A DNA stretch of 64,000 nucleotides from Butyrivibrio sp. MC2021 (GTDB lineage Bacteria > Bacillota > Clostridia > Lachnospirales > Lachnospiraceae). The notes below the pieces were generated by a model, which made no database searches, was not told the DNA's origin, and worked only from the letters and a program-made list of their open reading frames with translations. Shown one piece after another: positions 45,447 through 53,714 of this stretch (within the stretch, counting starts at the first letter, position 1; each line of letters starts with the position of its first letter). The stretch spans positions 124,001 to 188,000 of the forward strand of contig NZ_JHXX01000002.1 in NCBI RefSeq assembly GCF_000621605.1, given 5' to 3'. The position numbers and the translations under genes were made by a program.

Positions 45447-48400
45447 ATGAAATACGACGCATTTATTAGTTACAGACACCTTGAAAAAGACATGCTGGTA
45501 GCCAAGGGAATTCACAAAGCCCTGGAGACCGGCAGGATCCCTATGGCGATCCAGAAGGAAACCGGGAAAAAGAAGATCAACAGAGTCTTCAGAGATCAGG
45601 AGGAGCTGCCCATAGGCAGTGACCTTGGCAGCAACATCGAGATGGCTCTGTCTGAGTCAGAGTTTCTTATTGTCATCTGTACTCCCGCTACCAAGGAATC
45701 CTACTGGGTTATGAAGGAGATAGACACCTTCATCGCCACCCATTCCAGGGATAAAGTTCTGGCGGTTTTGGCGGATGGGGAGCCCGCAGATTCTTTCCCT
45801 CCTCAGATCTGCTGTGATGACTTCGGAAATCCCGTGGAACCCCTTGCTGCGGACGTAAGAGGCAGCAGCAATCGTGAGATCCAAAAGAAGATAAAATCCG
45901 AATCCCTTCGTCTTGTGGCAGCTATTCTGGGCTGCGACTATGACGATCTCAGACAGCGCCATAAAGAGCGTATCAGAAAGCGCAACATGACCATTATAGC
46001 CGCAGCTGCCGCGTTCTCTTTGGCCTTCGGTTTCTACAATGCTTACAATCTGCGCAGAATCAGTGAGAATTATCAAAAGATGCTGATAAAGGAATCAAAG
46101 GTCCTGGCTGAAAAGTCCATCGACGCTCTCGCAGCGGGAGACAGACAAACAGCCGGTCTTTTGGCTATGGAAGGTCTTCCCGTGAACGGAAAGGACAGAC
46201 CCTTAGTCAGTGACTGCATATATGCCCTTGAGAAGGCCAATAATTCCTATGACCAGGGCATTATCCCTGTTTATGATAAAGTCCTTAAGCATGACCGGGA
46301 ACTGCGAAGCTTCCAGCTAAGCAGTGACGGAACAAGGCTTGTTTCCATCGATGAGGGCTATGCCGTGTATTGGTGGGAATTAAGCAGTGGCAGATGCATT
46401 TTAAAAAGAGATATGAGTCGCATAGACGGCTCAGAGGATTATGTCCAGGCAGCCGCTGAAAGCAATGGCCGTCTGATAATTGTTACCAGAAGGTTTCTCA
46501 CGGCTTTCGATGAAAACGGAAATGTGGCCTATGGCGTGGATTTTTCTGAAAACAGATGTGATGGCGCATATATTGACGAAGATAACAGGTATGCAGTGGT
46601 GGCAAAGGACTCATCCTACGGCACCGGGGACCTGGAAGTCTATGATCTTTCAGACGGAAAGCTTGTAAGAAAATTTGCCCGAAAAGGAGAAAAAGAGTTC
46701 TCCGTTCAGTCCGCACATTTTAGTGATGATTACAAACTCCTTCTTGTTCATCAGTGGGAGTATGACAGCGAAGATCCAACAATCCTCAACGTTTTAAATA
46801 TGGACACCGGCGCCTCATCCGAGTATGCCCTGAAAGAAAACTCCCTTATGGAATGCACTTTTACCCCTGACAACAATATCGCTGCGGCCTCAGCAGACAG
46901 CGGATATGAGGGCGGCTCTGAACCTGTAAAACTATATGTTCAGAAGTTTGATCTTAATACCTGCAAGGAGCTCTTTTGCAAAGATTTCGAGTTCAAAGAA
47001 ACCTATTACAACAAAGGTGGAGCATATTACTTTTTTGCGGAAATAAACCTGAAATCCAGAATCTATCAAGGGGATAACGGGCAGGAAAAAGATCTTGTGC
47101 TGACAGCCAACACCAATCTCTACAATCTTGATCTTGATACCGGGGAGACTAAATTAAAATATATAGCTCCTGCAGATATTGAAAATATTTATCTCGTTCA
47201 AAATTCCGATTCCATGATGGTGGGAACCTTTGATGGAAAAATAAATTATATAAGCGCCGAAGACGGCAACGTCTCCCAGGCAGTGTCATATTTTACATCC
47301 GAAGAGATGCAGTATTTCTATGCCGGAAGAGGGCATATTATATCAAGGGACCTCGCCACCCCCAACCTGGTGGTCATGTCTTTTCTCCCGGATCCCGGCA
47401 AGGTTGATTTTGATGAATGCGAGGACGATGTTTTCTATATGACCTCAAGCCCCTCAGGACGAACCTTTGTCGCTGCTGTTTATAAGGGCTTTGTGGACGG
47501 CATCTGGACTATTCACGTCTATGATACTGAGACCGGAGAGGAGCTTACGAACCTGTCCTATGACGATATTACTTTTGACCATGCATTCTACAAAGACGAA
47601 GATACCATCATCATATTGAGGGACAGCATGGGTATATATCAGTACACCATCAGTACCGGTGAGGTGGAAGATATCAGCTTCAGGGATGAAGAGGACCGGA
47701 TGGAGCTGGTCATCAGTGAGGATAAAAGGCACTTATTGTATCATTCCTATGAGGATTACTATGTGGTCGACCTTATGTCCAATACAGTGGTATATCACTG
47801 CACCGATGAAGAACGGAAATATTCTTTTTCTGATTGCGAGTTAGTTGACGGTGGAACAAAGGCCATTGGAAAAAGTTATGATGACGAGATGCTTTTGCTT
47901 AACATCGGAAATGGCAAGTGGACAGAGTTTTCTTTGGGGGATTATGTTAAAAGATACGGAGTAAGCCCGGACGGTGCATATATCGCTGCCGGCTGCGCAG
48001 ATGGAAAGATGCGGGTCATCAGTACCGACAAGGACAAAGTAATACATGAATTTGCCTTCTCCGATGATGACTTCAGCAGCCTGATCAGATTCTCAGAGGA
48101 TAACAGACTGCTCTTTATGCAGGGCGTGGATATGCTCTTTAGGGTATATGACCTGGAAAAAGGGAAATTCCTCTATATATCCGATGTGCAGATGGAGGAC
48201 ATTTCCTATGTTAATTATGATAAAGAGTCCGATACTGTAGCTGTCAGTGATTCGGTGGGTATGTACATCGTGGATCTGGCTGACAGCGGCCTTTTGCACT
48301 ATATTCCTTTGGGAAAAAACTTTGTTCCTTCCGCCAATGAGGCAATCTGCTATGATGATAAAAAGATATTCAAGTTTAAGATCCGTTCCATGGATGAGCT

Positions 48401-48476
48401 GGTAGATTCTTTCAATGAGCAGTTTGAAGGGGCGCAGCTTACCGAGGAGCAGAGGATTAAATACAAATTGGACTAG
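45447..48476 (+). CDS. TIR-domain protein with one membrane helix and a beta-propeller-like C-terminus
   Basis: 1009 residues. The N-terminal TIR domain (about 1-165) starts MKYDAFISYRH; Glu91 in YWVMKEIDTFI occupies the position of the catalytic NADase glutamate. A basic segment (RQRHKERIRKRN, 169-180) precedes a single transmembrane helix (181-201). By the positive-inside rule the TIR is cytosolic and the C-terminus outside. A short helical linker (AEKSIDALAAGDRQTAGLLA) leads to about 750 residues of repeating beta strands with WD/YVTN-like units (LVSIDEGYAVYWWELSSG, GTFDGKINYISAEDG). Bacterial TIRs cleave NAD+ or signal in anti-phage immunity; this role is inferred here. GGGGGA precedes ATG 45447. 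Confidence 0.88.
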   Translation: MKYDAFISYRHLEKDMLVAKGIHKALETGRIPMAIQKETGKKKINRVFRDQEELPIGSDLGSNIEMALSESEFLIVICTPATKESYWVMKEIDTFIATHSRDKVLAVLADGEPADSFPPQICCDDFGNPVEPLAADVRGSSNREIQKKIKSESLRLVAAILGCDYDDLRQRHKERIRKRNMTIIAAAAAFSLAFGFYNAYNLRRISENYQKMLIKESKVLAEKSIDALAAGDRQTAGLLAMEGLPVNGKDRPLVSDCIYALEKANNSYDQGIIPVYDKVLKHDRELRSFQLSSDGTRLVSIDEGYAVYWWELSSGRCILKRDMSRIDGSEDYVQAAAESNGRLIIVTRRFLTAFDENGNVAYGVDFSENRCDGAYIDEDNRYAVVAKDSSYGTGDLEVYDLSDGKLVRKFARKGEKEFSVQSAHFSDDYKLLLVHQWEYDSEDPTILNVLNMDTGASSEYALKENSLMECTFTPDNNIAAASADSGYEGGSEPVKLYVQKFDLNTCKELFCKDFEFKETYYNKGGAYYFFAEINLKSRIYQGDNGQEKDLVLTANTNLYNLDLDTGETKLKYIAPADIENIYLVQNSDSMMVGTFDGKINYISAEDGNVSQAVSYFTSEEMQYFYAGRGHIISRDLATPNLVVMSFLPDPGKVDFDECEDDVFYMTSSPSGRTFVAAVYKGFVDGIWTIHVYDTETGEELTNLSYDDITFDHAFYKDEDTIIILRDSMGIYQYTISTGEVEDISFRDEEDRMELVISEDKRHLLYHSYEDYYVVDLMSNTVVYHCTDEERKYSFSDCELVDGGTKAIGKSYDDEMLLLNIGNGKWTEFSLGDYVKRYGVSPDGAYIAAGCADGKMRVISTDKDKVIHEFAFSDDDFSSLIRFSEDNRLLFMQGVDMLFRVYDLEKGKFLYISDVQMEDISYVNYDKESDTVAVSDSVGMYIVDLADSGLLHYIPLGKNFVPSANEAICYDDKKIFKFKIRSMDELVDSFNEQFEGAQLTEEQRIKYKLD

Positions 48477-48487
48477 GGCAAGCTAGG

Positions 48488-48521
48488 AAGCTATTGGTGT
48501 GCATGCATCAATAGCTTTTTT
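48488..48521 (+). terminator. Intrinsic terminator after the TIR gene
   Basis: AAGCTATTG (48488-48496) pairs with CAATAGCTT (48509-48517), 12-nt loop, then T-run. Confidence 0.9.
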
Positions 48522-48533
48522 GGTCTTTTAGAT

Positions 48534-48572
48534 TTGACAAACAATCAATTGATGTGTACACTATCAATTGAT
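48534..48572 (+). promoter_or_regulatory. Toxin-antitoxin promoter with twin ATCAATTGAT operators
   Basis: Consensus TTGACA (48534-48539), 17-bp spacer, TACACT (48557-48562). Two identical perfect palindromes ATCAATTGAT lie at 48544-48553 (in the spacer) and 48563-48572 (just after the -10), 19 bp apart. This is the classic geometry for autorepression by a dimeric antitoxin. Confidence 0.8.
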
Positions 48573-48589
48573 AGAATAACATAAAGGGG

Positions 48590-49000
48590 GTGTTTAATAT
48601 TTTTCTTAGTACACAGTCGAAAAAAAGAGAAGTAATTGCTTTCCTGGAAGAGCTAAATGAACTTTTGGGAAAAGAGGATTTTAATATAGATTCTGATCTT
48701 ACACTGATAAAAAAGAAAAAAATAGATGATGAAGAACACTCTACACCATACACATTGTTAGATTTAGATTATGATACAAGTGATGTGGTCGAGAGACTCA
48801 AAGAATTATCAGTTTCAGAGTATTCTGAGACAAAGATTGATATCGATGACTTGAATCCACCACTGTTGTTTGTTTTTGGAAAAGATATTAACGGAAAACT
48901 TATATATGTAAAAAGTAAGATTAAGGGGGAGCAGAAGCGGCGCGTGATATGTGTGTCATTCCATTATGCAAGGGATTCCATGAAGTTTCCATATGCATAA
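48590..49000 (+). CDS. Probable toxin of a toxin/Panacea-antitoxin pair
   Basis: 136 residues, function not recognised with certainty. No membrane segments. It is a highly charged alpha/beta protein whose C-terminus (LIYVKSKIKGEQKRRVICVSFHYA) resembles the last strands of MqsR/RelE-like toxins. It overlaps the next gene's longest frame by 8 bp and ends 22 bp before that gene's likely start, the usual toxin-first layout. GTG 48590 is the first available start but sits right against AAGGGGG, so the true initiation codon is uncertain (ATT 48599 would have normal spacing). It is driven by the promoter with paired operators at 48534-48572. Confidence 0.55.
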   Translation: MFNIFLSTQSKKREVIAFLEELNELLGKEDFNIDSDLTLIKKKKIDDEEHSTPYTLLDLDYDTSDVVERLKELSVSEYSETKIDIDDLNPPLLFVFGKDINGKLIYVKSKIKGEQKRRVICVSFHYARDSMKFPYA

Positions 49001-49022
49001 GGGAAAGGAAAGGAGGGAAACT

Positions 49023-50066
49023 ATGGAGGCGAGTACACTAATTAGAAAGGTACATATGGATTGTCCATTATGCGACAAAATACATGAGGTTGAGGAAAGA
49101 AAGCGCTTTGCTACAATCACTCTGAAAGGTGATAAAGTAACCTATGAAGAGAGATTTTATTTTTGCGCTAATTCGGATGAGGAAGAAAATGAATTTGAAA
49201 CTGGATCTATGACAAATGAGAATCTTCTAAATGCAAGAAATGCCTATCGAGTTAAGCACGGATTACTTACTTCTGATGAAATTGTGGCTATAAGAGAGAG
49301 TTATGGATTATCTCAAGTAGATTTGGCAAGACTACTCGGATGGGGAGAAGCTACGATTTCGCGATATGAGAGCAAGGCAATTCAAGATGAAGCATATGAT
49401 ACTATGTTACGTTTGATTAAAGATAATCCGCTACAAGCTTTGGATTTTTTGAAGAAAAATGCTGATAAATTTCCAAGCGTAAAGAGATTTGAAGTGAGAT
49501 CAAAAATAGTAGAAAAGTTGGATTCCTATGGAAAGGAATACCTGACACGACAAGCATTTGAAGGTGAGTATGTGAGTTTTGAAGAGCCATCTGATTCAAA
49601 TGGCTTTGTTTTGTTAAACATTGATAAGCTTGAGGCGGCAATTTCTTATATTGCTGAGGAGGTATCAAATCTTTTTAAAGTAAAGCTAATGAAAATGCTT
49701 TGGTACGCGGATGCATTATCATGTAAAGAGAATGGATATGCAATTACTGGACTGGTATATAGACACAATGAAATGGGGGCACTTCCTATTGGACATTATA
49801 GTCTTATGAATCTTGAAAACTTGAATGTTCACGAGGAAGTAAGTATCAATTATGATTCTATGCTTCATATTTATCCTACAAAGGGTATGGATTATAGTGT
49901 GTTGAGCAATGAAGATAAAAAGGCTTTAGATGCTGTAATAAAGAAGTTCAAGAATTATAAAGCTCAAGAGATAGTTGACTACATGCATGAAGAAAAAGCT
50001 TATTGCGAAACAAAGCCCGGAGATATTATTCCGTTTTCGCTGGCAAAAGAAATAAGGAATTTTTGA
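49023..50066 (+). CDS. Panacea (DUF4065)-type antitoxin with YgiT zinc finger and HTH
   Basis: 347 residues from ATG 49023 (AGGAGG at 49011-49016); an in-frame ATG at 48993 would bury the SD. Domains: YgiT-like zinc finger (MDCPLCDKIHEVEER; the second Cys pair is reduced to a single Cys in YFCANS), XRE/MqsA-type HTH (about 85-125; YGLSQVDLARLLGWGEATIS), and a C-terminal Panacea domain (about 195-330; KLMKMLWYADALSC, GLVYRHNEMGALP, YSVLSNEDKKALDAVI). Panacea domains neutralise many unrelated toxin families. The HTH is expected to bind the ATCAATTGAT pair. It forms an operon with the small gene upstream. Confidence 0.85.
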   Translation: MEASTLIRKVHMDCPLCDKIHEVEERKRFATITLKGDKVTYEERFYFCANSDEEENEFETGSMTNENLLNARNAYRVKHGLLTSDEIVAIRESYGLSQVDLARLLGWGEATISRYESKAIQDEAYDTMLRLIKDNPLQALDFLKKNADKFPSVKRFEVRSKIVEKLDSYGKEYLTRQAFEGEYVSFEEPSDSNGFVLLNIDKLEAAISYIAEEVSNLFKVKLMKMLWYADALSCKENGYAITGLVYRHNEMGALPIGHYSLMNLENLNVHEEVSINYDSMLHIYPTKGMDYSVLSNEDKKALDAVIKKFKNYKAQEIVDYMHEEKAYCETKPGDIIPFSLAKEIRNF

Positions 50067-50107
50067 AAGTCGAAAGATAATATTTGAACATGGAGGAGAA
50101 AGCTTTT

Positions 50108-51421
50108 ATGGGGAGTAAGCTTTTGATTTTAGGAAATGGATTTGATTTGGCCCATAATCTTCCAACAAAGTATGAACACTTTTTAGATTTTGCTAAGTTG
50201 GCAATGAAAATCTATGGATACGAAAAAAAGGAAGAGGAACTTGATATATTTAAAAGTGATGTTAATGGTTGGATGGGACATGATTTTCTGAAAAAAGAGT
50301 TGATAAGGCTGTTCGGCATAAGAACGGTAAAAATAAATTTAGATCCTAATAGTGATGTTGAAGACCAATATGTAAGTGTTTCAGATTGTAGACTGGATAA
50401 GTTTCATGAATGCCTAGTGCATAATATTTGGTATAGATATATTAATAAACTATATTGCTATAAAAAAATGCGAGGAGAAAACTGGATTGATTTTGAAACT
50501 GAAATTTCTGAAATAATTAAATTCATTGATGAGCGATATAATAGCATTAATGAACCATTTTTAAATATATACAGAGAAATGAAGTTCAATAATAGTGTGG
50601 AGGATAAGTTTTCAGATTTTACTTATGTTCTTGATGCATATTGGGAATTAAATGATTCTGTTGGTTCATTTAATACGTACAAGGGGGCTTCATTAGCTTC
50701 GATAAGTTCAGTTCGGGATAGATTATATAAAGATTTAGAACAGTTAATTGTGGCCTTTGAAATTTATCTTACTGAGTTTGTTGAAACTATACCTATTATT
50801 GACAAATTAAATGTCATTTCTGAAATAAAGCCTGATTATGTAATAACATTTAACTATACCAAGACGTATGAAAAGATATATGGAATAGAAACGCCTGTGT
50901 GCCATATTCATGGTTGTTGTGAAAAAGATCGCTCAGAAGATGATAATAACATGGTTATAGGTATCGATAAGTATAGCATGGATAATGGTAATGAAACTGA
51001 TTATTTTGCCATATTTAAGAAGTATATCCAGAGGATTAGGAAACGCAATGATGTAACCTATTCAGTTTGGTCTGATAAGATGAGAAAAAATTATCAAAAA
51101 TACTCGGATAGTATAGAAAATGGGATAGATGTAGAGTCGGTTGTCTTAAATGTACATATTCCATCATATGCCTTTAAAATTCCTAAGAAAGCCTTTTCTG
51201 ACGTATATACTTTTGGGCATTCATTGGACGTGACAGATAAAGATGTGTTAGAAAGGTTTTTAATACCAAATTATACAAGACTTCATATATTTGCTGTGGA
51301 TAGGGCTGATGAGGGTAAGCTTATTACAAATCTGCTCAGCATAGCAGGGGAGTCTGTTGTGATTGAAAAATCAACAATTTCTCCCCCAATGATTGAGTTC
51401 TTGCCGTGTAAGTCAAAATAA
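50108..51421 (+). CDS. abiH: AbiH-family abortive-infection protein
   Basis: 437 residues from ATG 50108, giving the family-typical start MGSKLLILGNGFDLAHNLPT; GGAGG is at 50093-50097. Upstream starts at 50084 and 50090 are disfavoured. Other AbiH signatures: TKYEHFLDFAK, NWIDFETEISEII, VITFNYTKTYEKIYG, CHIHGC and FGHSLDVTDKDVLERFL. AbiH was first described in Lactococcus as blocking phage growth by killing or arresting infected cells. The mechanism is not established. The N-terminal GNGFD is a predicted nucleotide-binding loop. AT-rich codon use marks recent acquisition. It follows the antitoxin gene by 41 bp. A second AbiH lies at 63580. Confidence 0.88.
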   Translation: MGSKLLILGNGFDLAHNLPTKYEHFLDFAKLAMKIYGYEKKEEELDIFKSDVNGWMGHDFLKKELIRLFGIRTVKINLDPNSDVEDQYVSVSDCRLDKFHECLVHNIWYRYINKLYCYKKMRGENWIDFETEISEIIKFIDERYNSINEPFLNIYREMKFNNSVEDKFSDFTYVLDAYWELNDSVGSFNTYKGASLASISSVRDRLYKDLEQLIVAFEIYLTEFVETIPIIDKLNVISEIKPDYVITFNYTKTYEKIYGIETPVCHIHGCCEKDRSEDDNNMVIGIDKYSMDNGNETDYFAIFKKYIQRIRKRNDVTYSVWSDKMRKNYQKYSDSIENGIDVESVVLNVHIPSYAFKIPKKAFSDVYTFGHSLDVTDKDVLERFLIPNYTRLHIFAVDRADEGKLITNLLSIAGESVVIEKSTISPPMIEFLPCKSK

Positions 51422-51476
51422 TACCAAGTATGAAAAGCTTATGTATTAAGATTTTTGAATAAAGGGCATTAGTGCA

Positions 51477-52364
51477 GTGACACTTAAAGAAGCATACAAG
51501 ATACTTGGCGTATCCAAAGAGAATACCGACAGGGAGATCAAGGCGAAGTACAAGAAACTCCTCATCATGTACCATCCGGACTCAGATCCCACCGGGAAAA
51601 GAGATCCCGAAGATGATGACAAAATTCGCCTTGTCATTGAGGCTTACAGGAAGATCAGAGAGTCTGAGGGTGAGCCTTATTTTGATACCTACGAGTTCAC
51701 CTGGGATGCTATGGAAAATAAGGATGCATATGCCCAGCGAAATATCTTCTTCCAGTTCAAGATCTATGACGAAGCCCTGCCACCCTCCAAAATGGCCAGA
51801 GGCAGATTCGTATGGGATCCCGACATGGAGGAGTTCCATCTCTTTGCAAAAAGCGTTCTCGAGGCCTGCAAAGAGACAATATCAGGCCGGGATATCATCC
51901 AAGAGCCGGATATAGTAAAGAACATCTTCCACCTCATGATGCAGGAGTATGTCCTTCCCGCAGATGCCGCCAGGAAGATCGGCAAGAAGATCCGGCAGGA
52001 GGGCGACTGTGAGGTATATTCCTTCTCCGGTTTTATCAAAAAAGAACCCGGAAGCAGCCTTGGATCTGCACCTGCCTCTGCCACGCCCTTAACCATCTAC
52101 CTTCGTGAGGACAGAGCAGTGGTGGAAGAGCTTGTCACCGGCAGGATCCTTGGCACTATCTCCTTCGACGAAGATGAGCTGTACTATGTGGTGCTGCCCC
52201 TCCTTGAAGATCCCCAGGTGGAGGCCCGGGTGGCCATAACCAAAGTCGAGACTGTTCGCCGGGGAAAAGAGCGGGTGGTGGTTGCCATAGAACTGGCTAT
52301 ACCCACAGGGCTGACGGATAGGCCCGTGATTAATGGGAAGTTGATAAAAAAATTGTTGAGGTGA
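51477..52364 (+). CDS. J-domain (DnaJ-like) protein
   Basis: 295 residues. The J domain (about 1-70; LKEAYKILGVSKENTDREIK) has the HPD motif at 33-35, which stimulates DnaK ATPase. No Gly/Phe region, zinc centre or DnaJ C-terminal domains follow. Instead there is an alpha/beta region unlike classical DnaJ (ADAARKIGKKIRQEGD, DELYYVVLPLLEDPQ, RVVVAIELAIP). It is a type III J protein whose own C-terminus presumably selects the client. GTG 51477 has a weak SD. GC content is clearly higher than in the AbiH and HNH genes around it. The next small gene is 7 bp away and probably cotranscribed. Confidence 0.82.
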   Translation: MTLKEAYKILGVSKENTDREIKAKYKKLLIMYHPDSDPTGKRDPEDDDKIRLVIEAYRKIRESEGEPYFDTYEFTWDAMENKDAYAQRNIFFQFKIYDEALPPSKMARGRFVWDPDMEEFHLFAKSVLEACKETISGRDIIQEPDIVKNIFHLMMQEYVLPADAARKIGKKIRQEGDCEVYSFSGFIKKEPGSSLGSAPASATPLTIYLREDRAVVEELVTGRILGTISFDEDELYYVVLPLLEDPQVEARVAITKVETVRRGKERVVVAIELAIPTGLTDRPVINGKLIKKLLR

Positions 52365-52371
52365 GACTACT

Positions 52372-52557
52372 ATGTGGATAATAAAACAGATATTTGACGG
52401 AGACTTTGGCTGCGAGGAACTCGCTCCCGGAGAGAAACCCAAGGTTTCTGTGACACTGGAAAATGAGGATGGTCAGACGAAGATGGTTTCGGTGGAAGAT
52501 CAGTGGCTTACGGAGATAGGACTGGATGTAGGCAGTGTTTGGCCGGTAGATGAATGA
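52372..52557 (+). CDS. Small hypothetical protein downstream of the J-domain gene
   Basis: 61 residues, MWIIKQIFDGDFGCEELAPG at the start. Acidic, single domain, no membrane segment, one cysteine. GAGGTGAG lies 8 bp before ATG 52372, and the gene starts 7 bp after the J-domain stop. The clean start signal and matching base composition make it a real gene. I cannot assign a family; a client or adaptor of the J protein is only a guess from position. Confidence 0.65.
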   Translation: MWIIKQIFDGDFGCEELAPGEKPKVSVTLENEDGQTKMVSVEDQWLTEIGLDVGSVWPVDE

Positions 52558-52678
52558 TTCGTCTCTATTTTTCTTTATATTATGATTGCGAAAAATGTGG
52601 ATGAAGCACATTAAAATTTGTGATTAATTAAGATGTGTTTTATTGAAGTGATATCAATGCAGAGATTATAATTAGTAT

Positions 52679-53677
52679 ATGGCTGCAGGATACTTGTTAA
52701 AAGAAGCAAACTTCATAGACAGACCGCTCTCAGATGATGAGATGTGGTCTGCTTTTGCATACCTTTTTTCAAGTAAGTCTGTGAATGATACGAGCTATAA
52801 GTTTGGATTTTTAAAAGCTATTATCGATAATCTTTACAATACTGACAGCAAGCTTATTCTTACATTTGATCAGTTATTTGCTAAGTTTACTGAAATATAT
52901 TGGAATTTGGTTCTGAAGCACCATATCAGGCAGAAAAATCCAGGAAAGCTGAATCGTCAATCTGAGTTAGAAAAAGCATTAATCTATGGGAAAGAGAAGT
53001 ATGGGATACTTGAGGATATTCCATTTGAGAGTCTTATTAATGATATGCAAATAGATATATGCCATAAGGTAAAAATGAAGTGTAAGGAAAATGTTGTAGG
53101 TGCTCTATATGCTGACTTGGGAGGATTGTTTTATTCTTTTTCTAAAAGTGGAGAATGGATTCAGATCAATCCAAGGATGTATGAATTTGTTTGTAAGCAT
53201 AAGGTGGCTATTGAGAAATTAAACTACTACGAATGGGCAAAGTTTCTTGAAAAGGTTAATGAGGACAGTGCGGTTGATCATCTTCTTAGCAAGATAGATG
53301 AAAGCACAATGAGGACTCGCAGCAGCCTTGCATATTATAGGGATATTCTGTTTGAAGAATTTGAAAATAAATGTTTCTATTGTGGAAAGCCTGTTACAAA
53401 AAGAAGTGTTGAGGTTGATCATTTTATTCCGTGGTCATTTATAAAGGATGACCAAATTTGGAATTTTGTTCTCGCTTGTCCTGAGTGTAACAATAGAAAA
53501 CGTGACAAATTGGCCCAGGTAGATTTTTTAAATAAGATATCTGATCGTAATGAAATTTTGATAGAAAGAGATCATAGTAGTGAAGCAGACTCAGCGAGAC
53601 GTATAAAAATGATTTATGACTGGGCAAAGAAAAATGGATATAACGAGATATGGACTCCAAAGAAGACTACAGTATAA
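52679..53677 (+). CDS. HNH endonuclease
   Basis: 332 residues. The N-terminal ~230 residues are helical and unassigned. The C-terminal HNH nuclease (about 238-290) has zinc-ribbon cysteines CFYCG and CPECN, bracketing VEVDHFIPWSF with the catalytic His and an Asn at NFVLACPECNNRKR. A standalone HNH with a large specificity domain fits restriction-type or defence nucleases. The start ATG 52679 has no obvious SD, so translation may begin elsewhere. The PLD-helicase gene follows after 37 bp and a methyltransferase after that, suggesting one operon. Confidence 0.82.
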   Translation: MAAGYLLKEANFIDRPLSDDEMWSAFAYLFSSKSVNDTSYKFGFLKAIIDNLYNTDSKLILTFDQLFAKFTEIYWNLVLKHHIRQKNPGKLNRQSELEKALIYGKEKYGILEDIPFESLINDMQIDICHKVKMKCKENVVGALYADLGGLFYSFSKSGEWIQINPRMYEFVCKHKVAIEKLNYYEWAKFLEKVNEDSAVDHLLSKIDESTMRTRSSLAYYRDILFEEFENKCFYCGKPVTKRSVEVDHFIPWSFIKDDQIWNFVLACPECNNRKRDKLAQVDFLNKISDRNEILIERDHSSEADSARRIKMIYDWAKKNGYNEIWTPKKTTV

Positions 53678-53714
53678 GCAACTGGTAATTACTATGTACA
53701 GATGAGGGAATCGT

